This document shows, piece by piece, positions 14,973 to 23,299 of a stretch of DNA of 64,000 bases. The DNA lies in the NCBI GenBank assembly GCA_002412925.1, contig DHVZ01000109.1, positions 1 to 64,000 on the forward strand, written 5' to 3'. The notes beneath the pieces are model-generated. The model was not told the origin of the DNA, searched no databases, and worked only from the letters and a program-made list of their open reading frames with translations. Position 1 is the first letter of the stretch. Each line of letters starts with the position of its first letter. This stretch comes from Anaerolineales bacterium UBA5195 (GTDB lineage Bacteria; Chloroflexota; Anaerolineae; Anaerolineales; Villigracilaceae). The position numbers and the translations under genes were made by a program.

Positions 14973-17972
14973 TTATGCGGAACGCCTGCGCCTGCCAGCC
15001 CGGGCCTGGCTGACGATCTCACCATGAGCGGTACCATATAATTCCAAGATTTCCCGGTGCGTGGCGACTCTCTCCAGGAAAGAATGCCGCAAGTCGTCAG
15101 TTTCAATGCTGGCGGCTTGTTCCATCAAGCGTGCATGAGCCTGTGACAGGATTCCCCCGGCGCGCGCATCGCCGCAGGCTTGCAGCACCTGATAACAGGT
15201 CAGATAAATCCAGCAAGGATCGAGCACCCCATCGAGGGTTTGGTTTTCCAGGTGAGCGAGAATCTGATCGACATACTGGCAGGCGTTTTGCGGATTCCCG
15301 CGCTGTTGGGCCAGGCGGGCCAGTCCGGCCAATGCATCCAACGCCAGGTGAAACTGGTTGTTTTCCTGCCAGAGCTGCACAGCCTGCCGATATGCCTCGG
15401 CAGCTTCGAGTGGACGCTCAAGGTCGGTCAGGGCATGTCCCATGACCGTCAGGGCCACACCCTGTGTGTAGCGCTCTTTGAGGTCGTTTGCGAGTTCCAG
15501 TGATTGCTGGCAATCTTCCAACGCCGCAGGAGCGTCCCCCAGAGTCTGCAGCAGTGCGGCTAAAAATGAGAGTACGCTGGCCATGCCTTGCTGGTTGCCA
15601 ATCTGGCGAAATATTTGCAGGGCGCGTTCATAACAGCCTTTGGCTTCGGAAAGCTGTCCCAACTGGGTCAGGGCATAGCTCAAGTTATCGAGAATCGCCC
15701 CTTCCAGGCGGACATTCCCATATTCGCGGCTGATCTTCAGGGCTTGCTGGTGAAAGCCCACAGCCTGGCTGTAGTTCCCCTGGTCAGCCAGGACCAGGCC
15801 CAGGTTGGATAAAGTCAGGCCTTCGTTCTCGCGATTACCTGTCAAACGGTTGATTCGCAAAGCCTGTTCCAGGTCAGCGGTGGCTTCGGGGTAAAGTCCC
15901 TGTTCGTAATTTACCAGCCCGAGGCTGTTCAACGCGCGGACTTCCCCGCCTTGATCACCAAGTTTCTGGAAGAGCGCCAGTGCCCGGCCCAGGTGGTCTT
16001 CAGCCAATTTATACTCTGCCATGTAGTACAAGATATTTCCCAAGCCTTGGAGACAATTCGCTTCGATTGACCCATCCCCCAACTGCCGGGCCATCTCCAG
16101 TGCTTCTTTCAGGTCACCCTGTGCTTCAGGGTATTTTCCCAAACGCAACTTCACCAGGCCAAGAGAACTTAAGGTATTTGCCAGGATTGAAACATCTCCC
16201 AACCGGTGAGCAAGCTCAGTGGCGCGCAGCAATAGTTGTTCATCCAATTGGAATAATCCCCGACTCATCAAGAAGGGATGCAGGGCTTGGCAGAGCTTCG
16301 CAAACTCTGCATTTTGGCAGCCGTGGTCGGCCAGGTCCAAAGCGGCCAGCAGGTTATCCAGTTCTGGGTCAAGGGCCTTGTAACTGAGAGATTTCCCGGC
16401 AACCAGCTGAATAAAAAAAGCGACATATCGCTGGCAGGCAAGAACATCGGTCCCTTGCGCACGGGCGTAATCGCTGATGGTTTGGTGCAGGGTTTGCCGA
16501 TCGGGAGGATGACACTCGACCAGCCCGCTGTCGGTCAAGGCATCCAATTCGACCAACGTAGCTCCGCTGACCGCCAGGGCCGCTGCTTCGGAAAAAGTAT
16601 TCGGTTTGGGCGGGAACAGGGCCAGGGCCTGCAGGGCTTGCTGCGCTTTTGGACTCAAGGCCGCAGCGCTGATTCCGATGATGGTCTGGAGGGAGATGGA
16701 TGCATTTGCTGACAGGCCGGAGCGCTGTTCGAACGGTGACTGCGGCTGGACAAGCTGTAACCTGGTCTCTGCCTGCTGAAGTTGCTCCACTGCTTCTTTC
16801 AATCGGCGGGACTGGGCGTTTTGGCCCACCTTGCGTAAATGACGCCCCATCAATACCAGGGCCAACGGCAAGCCACCCACCGCCGTGACCAGCGAACGGG
16901 CGATGTCCAGATCGGTGACGATGGCTTGGGATGCGGCCTGCGCCAGCAGTCCCAACCCCTGGGTGGTATCCAGTTCACGCAGGTGCAGGACCTCCCCGCC
17001 AGCAAAATCTGTCGCCACAGTGCCCAGGCGCGTGGTCAGCAGGGTGGAGCAATGCGGGCCGCCCAGCTTGAAGACCAGGACTTGCTCGATTTCCCAGGCA
17101 TCATCGATGATCAACAACATGCGACGGGTTCCAACAGCGGCATGTAAAGCCCGCGCTGTGGCTGCCAGGTCGCTGAATTTAACCGCTTCGGTTGGTAATC
17201 CCAAGGCAACAGCCCAGCTATTGAGCAGGGCTGGCAAATCTGGTTGGCGGCCCAACCCAACCCAGAGCACGCCATCGCTGAAGTGCGCCAGGATTTCGGG
17301 GGCGTGAGCCAGTTCGATTGCCAAGCTGCTTTTGCCGACGCCGGGCAAACCAAAGACAGCCAGCGGTGTTCGCCCGGCTCCATCCAATAAACGCGTTTTT
17401 AAGCTATTGAGCACATCCTCGCGCCCAACCAGGGGCTGGACAGAACGTGGAGGCGCGAGGAAAGGAATCTTCCTCCCGGTTTCACCCCCTGCTTCTCTGC
17501 TGGTCACCGGCGAAAGCGTACCAGCCAGTTCTTCGCGCTGGCGCAGCAGGTCTGCAATCGCCTCCAGGGCTTCTTCTTGCTCGTTATAGTATGTGCGACG
17601 TGAAATACATAACTGGGCCGAGACCCATTCGGGGGGGCGGTCGTGGATGTATTGTTCGTTCAGGATGAAATATGGCCGCCAGCGTTTCTCAGCCGGGTTG
17701 AAATCCCCGCTTTCAGGTCGCAAGGCCTGGATTGCAGATTGGAGCGTCTCGCGCAGGGCCAATCCATAACCGGCCACTGTCTCCGAATATCCCGCCGACA
17801 GACGCTGGGCGGTAACCACGCGTAGCCCCGCCAGGGGCTGCTCTCCCAGAACCCTGGTGGAATCCCAGGCGCGCAAGGCTCTACGAATGCCTTCGCGTGT
17901 AATCTCGGGTGGTATTCCGGGCTGCCTACTATCCATCAATGTGCACAAATCCTGCACTTTTTTTGCATCCAA
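14973..17972 (-). CDS. STAND NTPase with NB-ARC-like core and TPR array
   Basis: This 999-residue protein has three parts. Residues 1-150 form a helical N-terminal domain with a possible helix-turn-helix (WVSAQLCISRRTYYNEQEEAL). Residues about 178-500 are an NB-ARC/AP-ATPase: Walker A GLPGVGKSS (208-216), Walker B MLLIIDDAW (285-293), an Arg sensor in LLTTRLG, and GLPLAL in the helical domain. Residues about 570-960 hold at least nine TPR-like repeats (for example LSSLGLVKLRLGKYPEAQGD, and LNSLGLVNYEQGLYPEATAD). Such proteins oligomerise when the repeats sense a ligand. The start could be the TTG at 17972 or the ATG at 17936; neither has a good ribosome site. It stands alone on its strand, next to uncharacterised small genes. 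It could be a regulator or a defence sensor, and no effector domain is evident. Confidence 0.85.
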   Translation of the reverse strand: MDAKKVQDLCTLMDSRQPGIPPEITREGIRRALRAWDSTRVLGEQPLAGLRVVTAQRLSAGYSETVAGYGLALRETLQSAIQALRPESGDFNPAEKRWRPYFILNEQYIHDRPPEWVSAQLCISRRTYYNEQEEALEAIADLLRQREELAGTLSPVTSREAGGETGRKIPFLAPPRSVQPLVGREDVLNSLKTRLLDGAGRTPLAVFGLPGVGKSSLAIELAHAPEILAHFSDGVLWVGLGRQPDLPALLNSWAVALGLPTEAVKFSDLAATARALHAAVGTRRMLLIIDDAWEIEQVLVFKLGGPHCSTLLTTRLGTVATDFAGGEVLHLRELDTTQGLGLLAQAASQAIVTDLDIARSLVTAVGGLPLALVLMGRHLRKVGQNAQSRRLKEAVEQLQQAETRLQLVQPQSPFEQRSGLSANASISLQTIIGISAAALSPKAQQALQALALFPPKPNTFSEAAALAVSGATLVELDALTDSGLVECHPPDRQTLHQTISDYARAQGTDVLACQRYVAFFIQLVAGKSLSYKALDPELDNLLAALDLADHGCQNAEFAKLCQALHPFLMSRGLFQLDEQLLLRATELAHRLGDVSILANTLSSLGLVKLRLGKYPEAQGDLKEALEMARQLGDGSIEANCLQGLGNILYYMAEYKLAEDHLGRALALFQKLGDQGGEVRALNSLGLVNYEQGLYPEATADLEQALRINRLTGNRENEGLTLSNLGLVLADQGNYSQAVGFHQQALKISREYGNVRLEGAILDNLSYALTQLGQLSEAKGCYERALQIFRQIGNQQGMASVLSFLAALLQTLGDAPAALEDCQQSLELANDLKERYTQGVALTVMGHALTDLERPLEAAEAYRQAVQLWQENNQFHLALDALAGLARLAQQRGNPQNACQYVDQILAHLENQTLDGVLDPCWIYLTCYQVLQACGDARAGGILSQAHARLMEQAASIETDDLRHSFLERVATHREILELYGTAHGEIVSQARAGRRRRSA

Positions 17973-18049
17973 CCAGGAGATGAGAGACTAAGATAAGCGT
18001 GATTTTACCGCAAGTTTGCAAACCATTGATCGAGGAGACGCAGGTTCCC

Positions 18050-18538
18050 ATGCAAAGCTACACTGCAGAATCTTACACGCGCTCTGTCCACCGCTGTCTG
18101 GATCGAATCAGAGACCGGGTGGTGGAAGAACTCGAGGTAATTTTCTGTCAAGCAAAGGGGCTGCAAGCGGAATTTCTGGAGGTCGTGATATTTCCCGACG
18201 GGATCTTGAATGAATTGCCGATCACGCTCTTTTTCAAGGATCAGTTCCAGAACCCGGTGCTCGGAGGCACTTTCGAGCTTGGAAACTCCAGCGGGCCGGT
18301 GCTCACCCCTGATGAAAAAGAACAGGTTTATCGGTTTGATGAAGATGGCGTGGAAACCCTCGAAATCGAGCTGGAAGTCTTGATCGAATGGTTTTCTACT
18401 TGCTGGCTGGCGGCCAACGGATCGGATTTCCAGCTTCCTGCATATCTGAGCCTCGAGAATGATCTTGAGGCGTTTGACCTGAAAGAAATGAAATGGATAC
18501 CCAATCCAACCAGAATAGAAAAGGAAAATAAACCATGA
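18050..18538 (+). CDS. Uncharacterised acidic protein
   Basis: The protein of about 162 residues is soluble and acidic, with no membrane segment and no recognised family. It starts with an amphipathic helix (YTRSVHRCLDRIRDRVVEELEVIF) and contains several acidic stretches. I favour the ATG at 18050 over an in-frame GTG at 17999. It overlaps the next gene by four bases (ATGA), so the two are coupled. It is divergent from the STAND gene. Confidence 0.6.
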   Translation: MQSYTAESYTRSVHRCLDRIRDRVVEELEVIFCQAKGLQAEFLEVVIFPDGILNELPITLFFKDQFQNPVLGGTFELGNSSGPVLTPDEKEQVYRFDEDGVETLEIELEVLIEWFSTCWLAANGSDFQLPAYLSLENDLEAFDLKEMKWIPNPTRIEKENKP

Positions 18539-18984
18539 AAGATCCAATTAATTCAAACATCCCTACCAGGTTGGCAATCATCGAGGCGATTGAAATGGCG
18601 CTATTGGGTTTGCTCATTACCCTGCTCTTTGCCCTGGCTGCCCTAGGAGACCCGGAAGTCGGGCCTGGCAATCTTGCCGCAGCCTTTGTCCTATTTGAGG
18701 GCGCCATTTTCCTGATGTGGGGCAGTTACAACCTGTTCATTCGCTTGGCGCGGGCTGGCGGGCGCGGCCTGGATGTGGGCCTGTGGGTGATTGCTGCAGC
18801 TGCCACGGCCAGCCTGACCTTCTGGGGCTGGACCGTCCTTGATATCAATCGTCTGATCGTCTCGAAATTGTTCTATCGCGGCGAAGCCCCGGTCGAATAC
18901 GCCTGGAGCAGTAAATCGAAACAACGCCGCAAAGAGTGGGAAGCCGCGCGTAAAGCCACTTTTGCTACGCAGTTTGGCCAATAG
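18535..18984 (+). CDS. Uncharacterised three-helix membrane protein
   Basis: This 149-residue protein has membrane helices near residues 18-40, 48-70 and 78-100, then a basic cytoplasmic tail (SKSKQRRKEWEAARK). Nothing identifies a family. Translational coupling to the preceding gene suggests that they act together. Confidence 0.6.
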   Translation: MKDPINSNIPTRLAIIEAIEMALLGLLITLLFALAALGDPEVGPGNLAAAFVLFEGAIFLMWGSYNLFIRLARAGGRGLDVGLWVIAAAATASLTFWGWTVLDINRLIVSKLFYRGEAPVEYAWSSKSKQRRKEWEAARKATFATQFGQ

Positions 18985-18995
18985 CCAGCGCTCAC

Positions 18996-19035
18996 CCAAA
19001 ATCGGAGGTTCTTTCAACTTCCGTGAAAGACTGAG
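18996..19035 (+). repeat. Degenerate copy D of the dispersed palindromic element
   Basis: AAAATCGGAGGTTCTTTCAACTTCCGTGAAAGACTGA aligns with the right half of copies A to C (AAATCGGAAATTCTCCCAAC then TTTCGTGAAGTACTGA). The left arm is lost. It lies in the gap upstream of the lipoprotein gene. Confidence 0.5.
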
Positions 19036-19057
19036 AATCATTCCTAAGGAGAAAGTC

Positions 19058-19696
19058 ATGCCCAAATCATTCCGTTTCCTCGTCATCCTGGCCGCCCTGA
19101 TCCTGGCAACCCTGGCCTGCGGGAGCAGCACCACTACTGATCCAAATGCGCCAACTTTGACCCCCCGGCCTACGGCCACACCCAAGCTGGCCATCGACTT
19201 GAAGGTCATCAACGAGACCCAAAAGCCCCTCTGCTATTTGTTCATCTCGCCTGCTGACAAAGAATTCAAGAAAGAATACCTGGATGGGACCCAGATCGCG
19301 CCTGGTGATTCTTACACGGCGCCCGGTTTTGACTCTGGTAAATACAATGTGCGCATCCATGACTGCGAGAAGAACATGGTCAACGCGTTGTATGATGTCA
19401 GCATGGATCAGGAATTGATGACTTGGACGATCAAGGAAGCCACCTTGGAAATCGCCAACAAGACTGAAAAACAATTCTGCGAACTGTACATTTCCCCAAG
19501 CAGCGCTCCCGAAACAGCCTGGGGACCCAACCAACTGGGTGAGGAGAAATTCGAAGCGATGACCCAACTCTCCTTCTTCCTGGCCAAAGGGAAATGGGAT
19601 ATCCGCCTGGTGCCGTGCGACAAAGCCATTGACCCGATCAAAGAGATTGGGCTGAAAGTGGAAGGCACCTACAATTGGGAAATTCCGGAGAAATAG
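19058..19696 (+). CDS. Secreted lipoprotein with two duplicated domains
   Basis: The 212-residue product begins with a lipoprotein signal (lipobox TLACG), then a Thr/Pro linker, then two similar beta-rich units. The first has LKVINETQKPLCYLFISPAD and the second has LEIANKTEKQFCELYISPSS. Each contains one conserved Cys in the first strand and another in a late strand (HDCEK, VPCDK). The duplication suggests a two-domain binding protein outside the membrane. I chose the ATG at 19058 because AAGGAG precedes it. A terminator follows. Confidence 0.7.
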   Translation: MPKSFRFLVILAALILATLACGSSTTTDPNAPTLTPRPTATPKLAIDLKVINETQKPLCYLFISPADKEFKKEYLDGTQIAPGDSYTAPGFDSGKYNVRIHDCEKNMVNALYDVSMDQELMTWTIKEATLEIANKTEKQFCELYISPSSAPETAWGPNQLGEEKFEAMTQLSFFLAKGKWDIRLVPCDKAIDPIKEIGLKVEGTYNWEIPEK

Positions 19697-19715
19697 TTCG
19701 TTACCCCGATGATCG

Positions 19716-19750
19716 AACAGGAGGTCACGTTTCAAACGTGGCCTCCTGTT
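19716..19750. terminator. Bidirectional terminator between convergent genes
   Basis: The 17-bp arms AACAGGAGGTCACGTTT and AACGTGGCCTCCTGTT (one mismatch) form the stem between the lipoprotein gene and the hemerythrin gene. Confidence 0.75.
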
Positions 19751-19761
19751 GATTCCAGAGT

Positions 19762-20331
19762 CTACTTGCCGATTGGCAGCCCCAACGCCTCGGCGCGCAA
19801 GCGCTCAGCCAGTGCCAGGTACTTTTCGTGGAGACCTTCGCCGGTCTCCTCATGCTCAACGCGTTCAAACCCGGCCAGCACTACCGCATGTTTATCGGCC
19901 TGAATAACCCGGTCGGCCATCGGAAAGAGGAGGTTGTCTTCTTTCAGGATGTGTTGGCGGAGGAGGCCCACATAGCCCAGGGCGTTTTCGATCACTGCGG
20001 GGCGCGCGGATTCGTCGCCCTGTGCCCAGCTTTCCGCCGCAGCGCGCATCCCTCGGGTATACTGCCGCCCAAGCTCATGCTCGTTCAGCATTACGCCCAC
20101 TGGTCCGCCTTGGGCGGGGACGCCATTCTCCACCATCATTTTGAACAAAACCCCTTCTTCCTTGTGGTGATGGCAGCCATCGGCAAAACCGCGGATGAAG
20201 TCAGCCGCCTCGCTGAAGAAGGCCGGACGCACATACACACCTTCCCCGGCGGATTGAGCGGCTGTTTGCAGGGCTTCCAGGACGCCTTCGATCACGCGGT
20301 GTTCTTGAGAGAGAATTTTAGTAGCTTGCAT
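19762..20331 (-). CDS. Hemerythrin-domain protein, likely di-iron repair half of a split RIC
   Basis: This 189-residue four-helix hemerythrin-like protein has iron ligands in HRVIEG, HHHKEEGVLF, NEHELGR and HILKEDNLLFP, the full His/Glu set expected of a di-iron site. Its start overlaps the preceding DUF1858 gene by 14 bases, and nirK precedes that. Proteins that join a DUF1858/ScdA_N-type Cys domain to a hemerythrin are the RIC (YtfE/ScdA) family, which repairs iron-sulfur clusters after nitric oxide damage. The two-gene arrangement looks like a split version; this is inferred from context. Confidence 0.85.
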   Translation of the reverse strand: MQATKILSQEHRVIEGVLEALQTAAQSAGEGVYVRPAFFSEAADFIRGFADGCHHHKEEGVLFKMMVENGVPAQGGPVGVMLNEHELGRQYTRGMRAAAESWAQGDESARPAVIENALGYVGLLRQHILKEDNLLFPMADRVIQADKHAVVLAGFERVEHEETGEGLHEKYLALAERLRAEALGLPIGK

Positions 20332-20536
20332 GGTTGATGCTCCTTTCCCTAATCAGACTGATTAGAGTTTCCAATTCCAATTGATACTGTTCACACAGGT
20401 CTTCCAACGTGCAAAATTTGTTCATCGAACACCCAATACAATCCACGCGCAATTCGATGAATAAGTGAGCCACCGGTGGGGTGGTGGCCAATAAATCGGC
20501 GACAAAGGTCTGGGGGGTAAGCGTTGTGGGTTCCAT
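20318..20536 (-). CDS. DUF1858 domain protein
   Basis: This 72-residue protein fits DUF1858: a short helical domain with the redox-suited CIGC pair (DCIGCSMNKFCTLEDLCEQY) and two further cysteines. AGGA lies before the ATG. It sits 17 bases downstream of the nirK stop codon and overlaps the hemerythrin gene, so it should be made together with both. By analogy with the N-terminal domain of RIC proteins, it may work with the hemerythrin in nitrosative stress. Confidence 0.85.
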   Translation of the reverse strand: MEPTTLTPQTFVADLLATTPPVAHLFIELRVDCIGCSMNKFCTLEDLCEQYQLELETLISLIRERSINHASY

Positions 20537-20553
20537 CGAGCATGTCCTGAGAA

Positions 20554-22368
20554 TTAGTGTCCGCTGCCTGGGACGGCCACACCGTCAAAGATTTCCAGAT
20601 TTGGATCGCCTTCAACGTAGAGATAACCCGCCAGCCCGCGCTGCAGGCGCGAGAGGGCATGGTCAACCAGGATGTAGCGCCCCGGAACCTCAACCTTGAA
20701 CTCGACCATCGTTGCGCCACCGGGCGGGACCAGGGTGGTTTGAACATCGGTCAGCGGTTTGGATGTCAGGGAAGCTTGGTCAAAGACCCGGTCGAAAATC
20801 TCGCCAATCACGTGGAAGGATGAAGTAAAGTTGGGGCCGCCCACGCCGAAGAAAATCCGCACTGTTTCGCCGGTTTTGGCGCGCAGAGCATGTTCATCGC
20901 TCACCAGGGCAAGTGAAGCGCCGTTCAAGACAAAATACTCGGGATTTTCGTTGAGCAGCTTGGTTGTGTCGTCGGTCAATGCGCCGGTTGCGCCAAAAGG
21001 CTGGGCGGTATACAACTCACCCTGCATCACGTAGAACTCGCGGTCAACGGGAGGCAGACCACCTTCCGGCTCGACCAGGATCAGACCGTACATGCCATTT
21101 GCGATGTGGTGCGCAACCATTGGCGTGGCGCAGTGATAGACATACACGCCAGGGTTGAGCGCCCTGAAGGTGAACATCGTCTCGCCGCCGGGCTGGGTCT
21201 GGGTCGCCGCCGCCCCTCCGCCAGGGCCAGTCACAGCATGGAAATCGACTGAATGCGCCATCATACTCTCAGGCAAGTTCTTCAGGTGGACTTCGACCGT
21301 ATCGCCAACGCGAACGCGGATAAACGGACCGGGCACTTTGCCGTTAAAGGTCCAGTATTTGTAGGTGGTGCCATCCGCCAGCTTGCCGACCAATTCGACC
21401 GTCTCGAGATTGACCGTCAGCTTTTCAGGGCCGCGTTTGGGGATGGGCCCGGGGAGGTCGGTTGGGTCTCGGACGATATCGACCGCATTGGGGTCAGCCG
21501 CCCCCGCAGCCACGACCGGAGTAGACTCACCCGAGCCGGTATAACTGGGCTTCTGGGGTGCGTTCTCCGCTGTTGCCACACCCAACCCGGCGATAAACTT
21601 GCCTTCCATCCCGGCCTGACGGTGGCCCGGAATGGCGCAGTAATAATTGAAAGTGCCCTCTTGATCAACCGTAAACTCAAAGCTGACGATGTTCCCCTGC
21701 CCGGCCACATCCGGCGACTTGACGCCAAACTCATCGAGATAGAGATTGTGCACCGCGCCCTCGCCGCTTGCCAGGGTGATTTTGACCAGGTCGCCAAGAT
21801 TAGCCTTCAAATCGGGGTTGACTTTCCCGTCAATCTCGCCGCCTTTACCGATAAAGACCATCTTGCCATCCATCAGGCCGCTTTCCAGGGTGAATTCCAC
21901 GGTCTGTCCGCTCGCCACCGGCGCGGAAACTTCTTCTGCGACCGGTTCTGATTCCTTGGCAATCACATTCCCGACCAATAAAACGCCCTTCATCCCGACT
22001 TTTTCATAGCCGGAGTCGTAATATTCGAGCGCCACATCATCATCTGGCACGGTAAACGTGACCGAAGTAGTTTCGCCCTGTTTGGTGATCTTGTCCGAAT
22101 GAACCTTCAACTTTGGGAAAACAATATCGTGCGTTCCTTCGCCGCTGTTGACCAGCAAGATCGTGATCCGCTCACCAGGTTTGGCATGCAAAGCCGGGTT
22201 GACCAGCCCGTTAATTGCCCCATCCACGCCGAGATAGACAAATTTTCCATCCCGCAAGGCGGTGGTCAGGATGTATTCCGTGTTGACCACGCTGGCTGTG
22301 GCGGGCGCGCAGGCGATCAACAGGCTACCGACTAAAAGCAATACCGCTAAAAATTTGCTGAATTTCAT
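20554..22368 (-). CDS. nirK: Copper nitrite reductase with two N-terminal cupredoxin domains
   Basis: This 604-residue lipoprotein (lipobox LLIAC, Cys20) reduces nitrite to nitric oxide. The C-terminal NirK core (about 300-600) has the type 1 copper set His372, Cys413, His421, Met426, the type 2 set His377, His412, His570, and catalytic Asp375 and His519 (HSVDFHA, YHCATPMVAHHIANGM, SSFHVIGEIFD, VDHALSRL). In front lie two extra cupredoxin domains. Domain 2 (about 155-265) keeps a type 1 site (His207, Cys244, His249, Met254 in YYCAIPGHRQAGM). Domain 1 (about 30-135) aligns with it but has Asp118 for the Cys and no second His, so it should not bind copper in the usual way. Domain 2 is probably the electron entry. 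It is first in a three-gene operon. Confidence 0.93.
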   Translation of the reverse strand: MKFSKFLAVLLLVGSLLIACAPATASVVNTEYILTTALRDGKFVYLGVDGAINGLVNPALHAKPGERITILLVNSGEGTHDIVFPKLKVHSDKITKQGETTSVTFTVPDDDVALEYYDSGYEKVGMKGVLLVGNVIAKESEPVAEEVSAPVASGQTVEFTLESGLMDGKMVFIGKGGEIDGKVNPDLKANLGDLVKITLASGEGAVHNLYLDEFGVKSPDVAGQGNIVSFEFTVDQEGTFNYYCAIPGHRQAGMEGKFIAGLGVATAENAPQKPSYTGSGESTPVVAAGAADPNAVDIVRDPTDLPGPIPKRGPEKLTVNLETVELVGKLADGTTYKYWTFNGKVPGPFIRVRVGDTVEVHLKNLPESMMAHSVDFHAVTGPGGGAAATQTQPGGETMFTFRALNPGVYVYHCATPMVAHHIANGMYGLILVEPEGGLPPVDREFYVMQGELYTAQPFGATGALTDDTTKLLNENPEYFVLNGASLALVSDEHALRAKTGETVRIFFGVGGPNFTSSFHVIGEIFDRVFDQASLTSKPLTDVQTTLVPPGGATMVEFKVEVPGRYILVDHALSRLQRGLAGYLYVEGDPNLEIFDGVAVPGSGH

Positions 22369-22418
22369 GATTCACTCCTTGAGACTTTGAGAGTGCGCTG
22401 TTCCAGCAACGCGTTACA

Positions 22419-22468
22419 TACTCCCATCATAGTCGTAAGTGAACCTCGTGTCTTTGCGCTGGCGCAAA
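22419..22468 (-). promoter_or_regulatory. NnrR-type box and class II promoter of nirK
   Basis: TTTGCGCTGGCGCAAA (22453-22468) contains TTGCG-N4-CGCAA, the site known for NnrR regulators of the Crp/Fnr family. A -10 candidate TATGAT lies at 22431-22426 on the minus strand, giving a start near 22419. The box centre (22460.5) is then about 41.5 bases upstream, the standard place for a class II activator. Confidence 0.65.
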
Positions 22469-22475
22469 CATAAAA

Positions 22476-22512
22476 AAGGTGACTGCCACTTTTGCGAAGT
22501 GACAGTCACCTT
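22476..22512 (-). terminator. Terminator of the Crp/Fnr gene
   Basis: The 16-bp arms (22476-22491 and 22497-22512, one G-T pair) surround a 5-base loop. On the minus strand the stem is followed by TTTTTT. It separates the regulator from the nirK promoter. Confidence 0.85.
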
Positions 22513-22587
22513 AACACTATTCCAAAATCTTTGCGGCCTTGGCGTTGTTGCAACTTTGCGTTAAAGAATTTAACCCAGCGCCCTCGC

Positions 22588-23292
22588 CTACCTTACCAGA
22601 TCATCCGCAATCCTGACCAGGGCATGCGGTTCGACAATCACCACCCGCTCCCGCCCAATCTTCAACAGACCCTCGCGCTCCCACTCATTCAGGGTCCGGC
22701 TGACGGTAAAAAGTGTCGTCCCGCTCATTTCGGCCACATCCTGGCGGGTTAGCGGCATATCGATCAGGACCCCCTCCTCAACCTTCTTGCCAGATTGCGC
22801 CGCCAGTTTGAGCAGCACGCGCGCAATCCGCTGTTCCGCGCGCTCCGAGACCAGCGCCTGCTGGCGTTCCTGCAATTCGGTGATATAGCCATGCATTAAC
22901 TGCATCGTATTCATCGAAATCGATGGTTCCTGCACGGCCAATTCGCGCAATTGCGCGGTGCTCCAGGCCAGCGCGGTGCTGTTCTCCATCGCCTGCGCCG
23001 TGGCCGGATAGCCATCTGATGGGTTGAGCAAGGCCACCCCGCCATAGGTCTGGCCGGGAGTCATAATCCGCAGGGTAATTTGCTGGCCGTTGGGTGTGAT
23101 CTGGAGCATCTTCACCCGCCCGGAGAGCAGGACATAGGCATGTGTTGCCGGGTCGCCCTGCATAAAAAAATAACCATCTTCTTCAACCGAGCGCTGGACG
23201 CCCAATGCCAGCGCCTGCGCAAAACCCGCCGGGCTGACTTCCCGAAACAGGCTGGCCTGACGAACGATTTCCTGCAAATTCTTATCCAGCAT
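22588..23292 (-). CDS. Crp/Fnr-family transcriptional regulator, candidate NnrR
   Basis: This 234-residue protein has an N-terminal cyclic-nucleotide-binding fold (about 12-125), a long dimer helix, and a C-terminal winged helix with MPLTRQDVAEMSGTTLFTVSRTLNEWEREGLL. No N-terminal Cys cluster for an oxygen-sensing iron-sulfur site is present, so it is not an Fnr in the strict sense. The ATG at 23292 follows the agmatinase stop by seven bases. Directly downstream is the nirK operon, whose promoter carries an NnrR-like box. That makes this the likely nitrogen-oxide regulator; the link is inferred from position and site type. Confidence 0.9.
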   Translation of the reverse strand: MLDKNLQEIVRQASLFREVSPAGFAQALALGVQRSVEEDGYFFMQGDPATHAYVLLSGRVKMLQITPNGQQITLRIMTPGQTYGGVALLNPSDGYPATAQAMENSTALAWSTAQLRELAVQEPSISMNTMQLMHGYITELQERQQALVSERAEQRIARVLLKLAAQSGKKVEEGVLIDMPLTRQDVAEMSGTTLFTVSRTLNEWEREGLLKIGRERVVIVEPHALVRIADDLVR

Positions 23293-23299
23293 GGCTATT

